NCBI RefSeq assembly: GCF_000210915.2
Contig: NC_016620.1
Span: 2,790,001-2,854,000 of the forward strand
Direction of reading: 5' to 3'
DNA: 64,000 bases
Source of the DNA: Halobacteriovorax marinus SJ
GTDB lineage: Bacteria; Bdellovibrionota; Bacteriovoracia; Bacteriovoracales; Bacteriovoracaceae
Shown: positions 63,360 to 64,000 of the stretch, piece after piece
Position numbering within the stretch: the first letter of the stretch is position 1
Layout: every line of letters starts with the position of its first letter
The notes under the pieces: model-generated
Told to the model about the DNA's origin: nothing
What the model saw: the letters and a program-made list of their open reading frames with translations, nothing else
Databases searched by the model: none
Position numbers and translations under genes: made by a program

Positions 63360-64000
63360 TTACCTATTTGAGCAATTTAAAAAGATTGGATAGTGATCTG
63401 AAATAACCTCTTTATACACACGATAAAAAGTATTATTGCTTAATTGAGACAAGAATACTCTATCTCTAAAGTAACTTAAACGTTGATTAATCCTAGAGTC
63501 ATCCTTTACGATTTCACCTCTTTTAATGGTGTAAACCTTCTTTAGCTGACTCTCTAGAGAAGAGATCATCTTCTTCATATGACGCTCACCCGTCTTCGTC
63601 AGTGAGTAATCATATGATTCAGTTAGGCTCTCTTCTAAAATATCTTCAGGATAAACCTGAGTACTATTCTTTATTCTCTTCGATCTTACGATGTAATTAT
63701 CACTAATATACCTATAGACATCACCACTTAAATATTCCAAACGGCTTGTATCATAATCATCATTTTCTTTCTTACAATTGCTTAAACTATTCTTTGGAAC
63801 AATGAAGTGGTCATAGTTACTTGCCATAGCATTAGTAGGTACGCCTCTATAATTTACTTTTGCTAGACTTAAACTTGTTTCAACTTCAATTAGTAGTTCG
63901 TGTTCACCAGTTTCTTTAAGTAAATTACTCCAAAAAGGATTATCAGCAGTAAGGTTCATATCACCAACGTAAATAATATCTTTTTCTTTGTACTTACGTT
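63360..64000 (-). CDS. endonuclease/exonuclease/phosphatase-family protein (C-terminal part)
   Basis: The 3' part of a larger gene whose 5' end lies beyond the window; the frame is open to base 64000. The visible part starts near a GDMNL motif (the GDFN-type motif of DNase I-like metal-dependent hydrolases) and ends SDHYPIFLNC, the SDHxPI motif of the same fold. Substrate (DNA, phosphoinositide, sphingomyelin) cannot be assigned. It is followed after two bases by the small secreted protein gene. Confidence 0.75.
   Translation of the reverse strand, partial: RKYKEKDIIYVGDMNLTADNPFWSNLLKETGEHELLIEVETSLSLAKVNYRGVPTNAMASNYDHFIVPKNSLSNCKKENDDYDTSRLEYLSGDVYRYISDNYIVRSKRIKNSTQVYPEDILEESLTESYDYSLTKTGERHMKKMISSLESQLKKVYTIKRGEIVKDDSRINQRLSYFRDRVFLSQLSNNTFYRVYKEVISDHYPIFLNCSNR

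Noticed and set aside
1-64000. CRISPR array
   Set aside because: No regularly spaced direct repeats with unique spacers were seen; the only repeated DNA is the collagen-type coding region and short operator repeats.

Overview
The window is a 64 kb piece of a low-GC Gram-negative chromosome. Outer-membrane features are plentiful: TolC, an RND pump, beta-barrel proteins, lipoproteins and an L,D-transpeptidase-like enzyme. Housekeeping genes (fabF, glyA, nrdR, nusB, greB, def, tag, truC, tRNA-Asp) are mixed with many secreted proteins of unknown function and with signalling genes. The AT-rich codon use and this gene mix suggest a Bdellovibrionota member of the Bacteriovorax/Halobacteriovorax type. 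That placement is inference: no 16S gene or other decisive marker is present. I see no prophage, IS element or CRISPR array.

Layout. 1-9.6 kb: 3' part of fabF, then glyA; a membrane-anchored glutamate-synthase-like FMN protein; a YkuD_2-type L,D-transpeptidase; the nrdR-nusB operon with two unknown genes; a methyltransferase; a phosphatase-greB-DUF6165 operon; def. 9.6-14.7 kb: an unknown membrane protein coupled to a secreted phospholipase-D-like protein with altered HKD motifs; a small lipoprotein; an SDR; a TauE/SafE permease. 14.8-18.1 kb: tRNA-Asp with promoter and terminator, a possible gene remnant, a CoiA-nuclease-like protein and small conserved proteins. 18.2-24.4 kb: a transporter, a flavodoxin-fold oxidoreductase divergent from a TetR regulator, an S66 peptidase, and a LysR regulator divergent from an SDR. 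24.4-29.4 kb: a two-component system (NarL-type regulator and HAMP kinase, convergent with overlapping ends) flanked by exported proteins. 29.4-35.9 kb: tag, pseudoazurin, a lipoprotein KatG, an acyl-ACP thioesterase, a GST-like protein and a periplasmic binding protein. 35.9-41.4 kb: a MarR-TolC-adaptor-RND efflux operon. 41.5-45.6 kb: a binding protein, a Bcr/CflA pump, a DUF4442 protein and PAP2.

45.6-57.5 kb is the most unusual part. One minus-strand operon encodes a SpoIIE phosphatase fused to a GHKL-ATPase-like domain, a STAS protein with a zinc ribbon, a histidine kinase with a pseudo-receiver tail, and a receiver protein. Divergent from it is a 1002-residue FecR/repeat/beta-barrel protein. 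Next come a glycine-rich surface protein, a protein with 65 perfect Gly-X-Y triplets, and an Hpt-receiver protein. This could be a partner-switch or phosphorelay module beside the cell-surface proteins it might regulate. 57.5-64 kb holds xdhABC for purine oxidation, truC, a small secreted Cys protein, and the 3' end of an endonuclease/exonuclease/phosphatase-family gene.

Main points for a second look: the RND permease lacks the AcrB-type proton-relay residues and its adaptor lacks the hairpin region; the SpoIIE/STAS/kinase operon; four genes with exactly TATAAT-N6-ATG, predicted leaderless; a shared operator-like motif in front of both halves of the two-component system; a cluster of palindromes upstream of a lipoprotein-type katG.
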